From positions 1 through 6,839 of the forward strand of contig JAOULY010000098.1 of NCBI GenBank assembly GCA_029881775.1: a DNA stretch of 6,839 nt. The letters are read 5' to 3'. A program made the translations under genes and the position numbers. Positions within the stretch are counted from its first letter, which is position 1, and each line of letters begins with the position of its first letter. The notes beneath the pieces are model-generated. The model searched no databases, was not told the DNA's origin, and saw nothing but the letters and a program-made list of their open reading frames with translations. Origin of the DNA: Gammaproteobacteria bacterium (lineage in GTDB: Bacteria; Pseudomonadota; Gammaproteobacteria; UBA9214). Shown here one piece after another: positions 6,224 to 6,839 of this stretch.

Positions 6224-6839
6224 CAACATGACGACCGGGAAGCCAAGCTCGTTGTCCGCCCCCGGTATACCGCCGACATTGATCCCAAGCAACCCGGTAA
6301 TAAACGAAAGCGGCAGGAATATTGCGGCGGTTATCGATAACAGGTACATGCGCTGACCGGTATGTTCGGCTATGTGGCTGAGTAACGATTCATGTATCAC
6401 ACCGGCACGCTCGCGGGCAGCATCCAGGTCCTCAACAAAGCGGGTTAAACGGTCATGGTCTTCGCGCAAATACAGCCGGTTTTCATCACTCAGCAACGCA
6501 GTTTTTTCAACAACCATGCGGTTCAACGCCTCCCGCTGGGGTGCCAGAAACCTGCGCAGGGAAATTGCCTGACGGCGAATATCGGCAAGCTTGTCCCGCT
6601 GCAGGTAAGTCGATTCCACCAGTATCGATTCTTCCAGCGCGTCGACCTGGTCGTACAGGTCTTCAATAATCATACCGGCATGTTCATGCAAGCGATCGAC
6701 CAGCATGACCACAAAGTCACCCGGCGTCTCGGGCCCGGTGTTACCGGTAATAGTCTTCATGATATCGTCGACAAATATCAGTCGCCTTCTCCGCAGACTG
6801 ATTACACGGCGCTCGCTGACCCACAAACGCACACTGACC
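6164..6839 (-). CDS. CorA/ZntB-family divalent cation transporter (5' partial)
   Basis: Inner-membrane transporter of the CorA superfamily, nearest in motif style to ZntB, which moves Zn2+; Mg2+ transport is the alternative. About 224 C-terminal residues are visible. The frame is open to the right edge and begins in the middle of the cytoplasmic domain (VSVRLWVSERRVISLRRR, a ZntB-like stretch), so roughly 100 N-terminal residues are missing. A GTG at 6832-6830 is in frame but is not the likely start. A long charged helical region follows, then two C-terminal membrane helices. The first ends in GLLGINVGGIPG, close to the ZntB form GLFGVNLGGIPG, and carries GIN where CorA has the GMN pore motif. 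The second helix ends in the basic tail FFRRHRWF. The 3' end overlaps the second antiporter gene tail to tail. The family call is strong; the metal is inferred. Confidence 0.92.
   Translation of the reverse strand, partial: VSVRLWVSERRVISLRRRRLIFVDDIMKTITGNTGPETPGDFVVMLVDRLHEHAGMIIEDLYDQVDALEESILVESTYLQRDKLADIRRQAISLRRFLAPQREALNRMVVEKTALLSDENRLYLREDHDRLTRFVEDLDAARERAGVIHESLLSHIAEHTGQRMYLLSITAAIFLPLSFITGLLGINVGGIPGADNELGFPVVMLLVLVVAIGLWAFFRRHRWF

Overview
The window looks like chromosomal DNA of a Gammaproteobacterium. It is fairly GC-rich and tightly packed, and its proteins (NadC, FKBP, an AGCS carrier, Kef- and ZntB-like transporters) have the character of that class. The sequence alone does not support a genus. 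I see no phage, plasmid, IS, tRNA, rRNA or CRISPR signature. All seven genes have intact frames, and two of them run off the window edges.

Left part (1-2558, + strand): a compact operon. It starts with a sodium:amino-acid symporter of the AGCS family that enters the window already in frame. Its stop overlaps the start of a small cytoplasmic FKBP-type prolyl isomerase (ATGA overlap). The isomerase is followed with zero spacing by nadC, the quinolinate phosphoribosyltransferase of NAD biosynthesis. Close packing suggests one transcript, although the three functions (amino-acid uptake, protein folding, NAD synthesis) form no single pathway.

Middle (2577-3554, - strand): a convergent gene 18 bp beyond nadC. 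It encodes a 325-residue protein whose N-terminal half resembles a PDC/Cache-type sensor domain. It has no signal peptide, no membrane segment and no recognisable output domain. This is the least understood gene here. It shares a 120-bp divergent promoter region (3555-3674) with the first antiporter gene.

Right part (3675-6839): an ion-transport block. Two CPA2-superfamily antiporters lie in tandem on the + strand. The first has an Asp-Asp ion site (NapA-like). The second has a Gln-Asp pair (KefB/KefC/YbaL-like) and lacks the cytoplasmic RCK domain. Between them sits an imperfect palindrome of about 88 bp that resembles the dispersed 'cattgcgag...cgcaatg' repeats of many proteobacteria. A convergent CorA/ZntB-type divalent cation transporter on the - strand overlaps the 3' end of the second antiporter by 60 bp and is cut by the right edge. 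The block suggests monovalent and divalent cation and pH homeostasis.

No clearly new system stands out. The best leads are the orphan soluble PDC-like protein divergent from an antiporter, the palindromic element, the altered ion-site residues of the second antiporter, and the overlapping convergent 3' ends.
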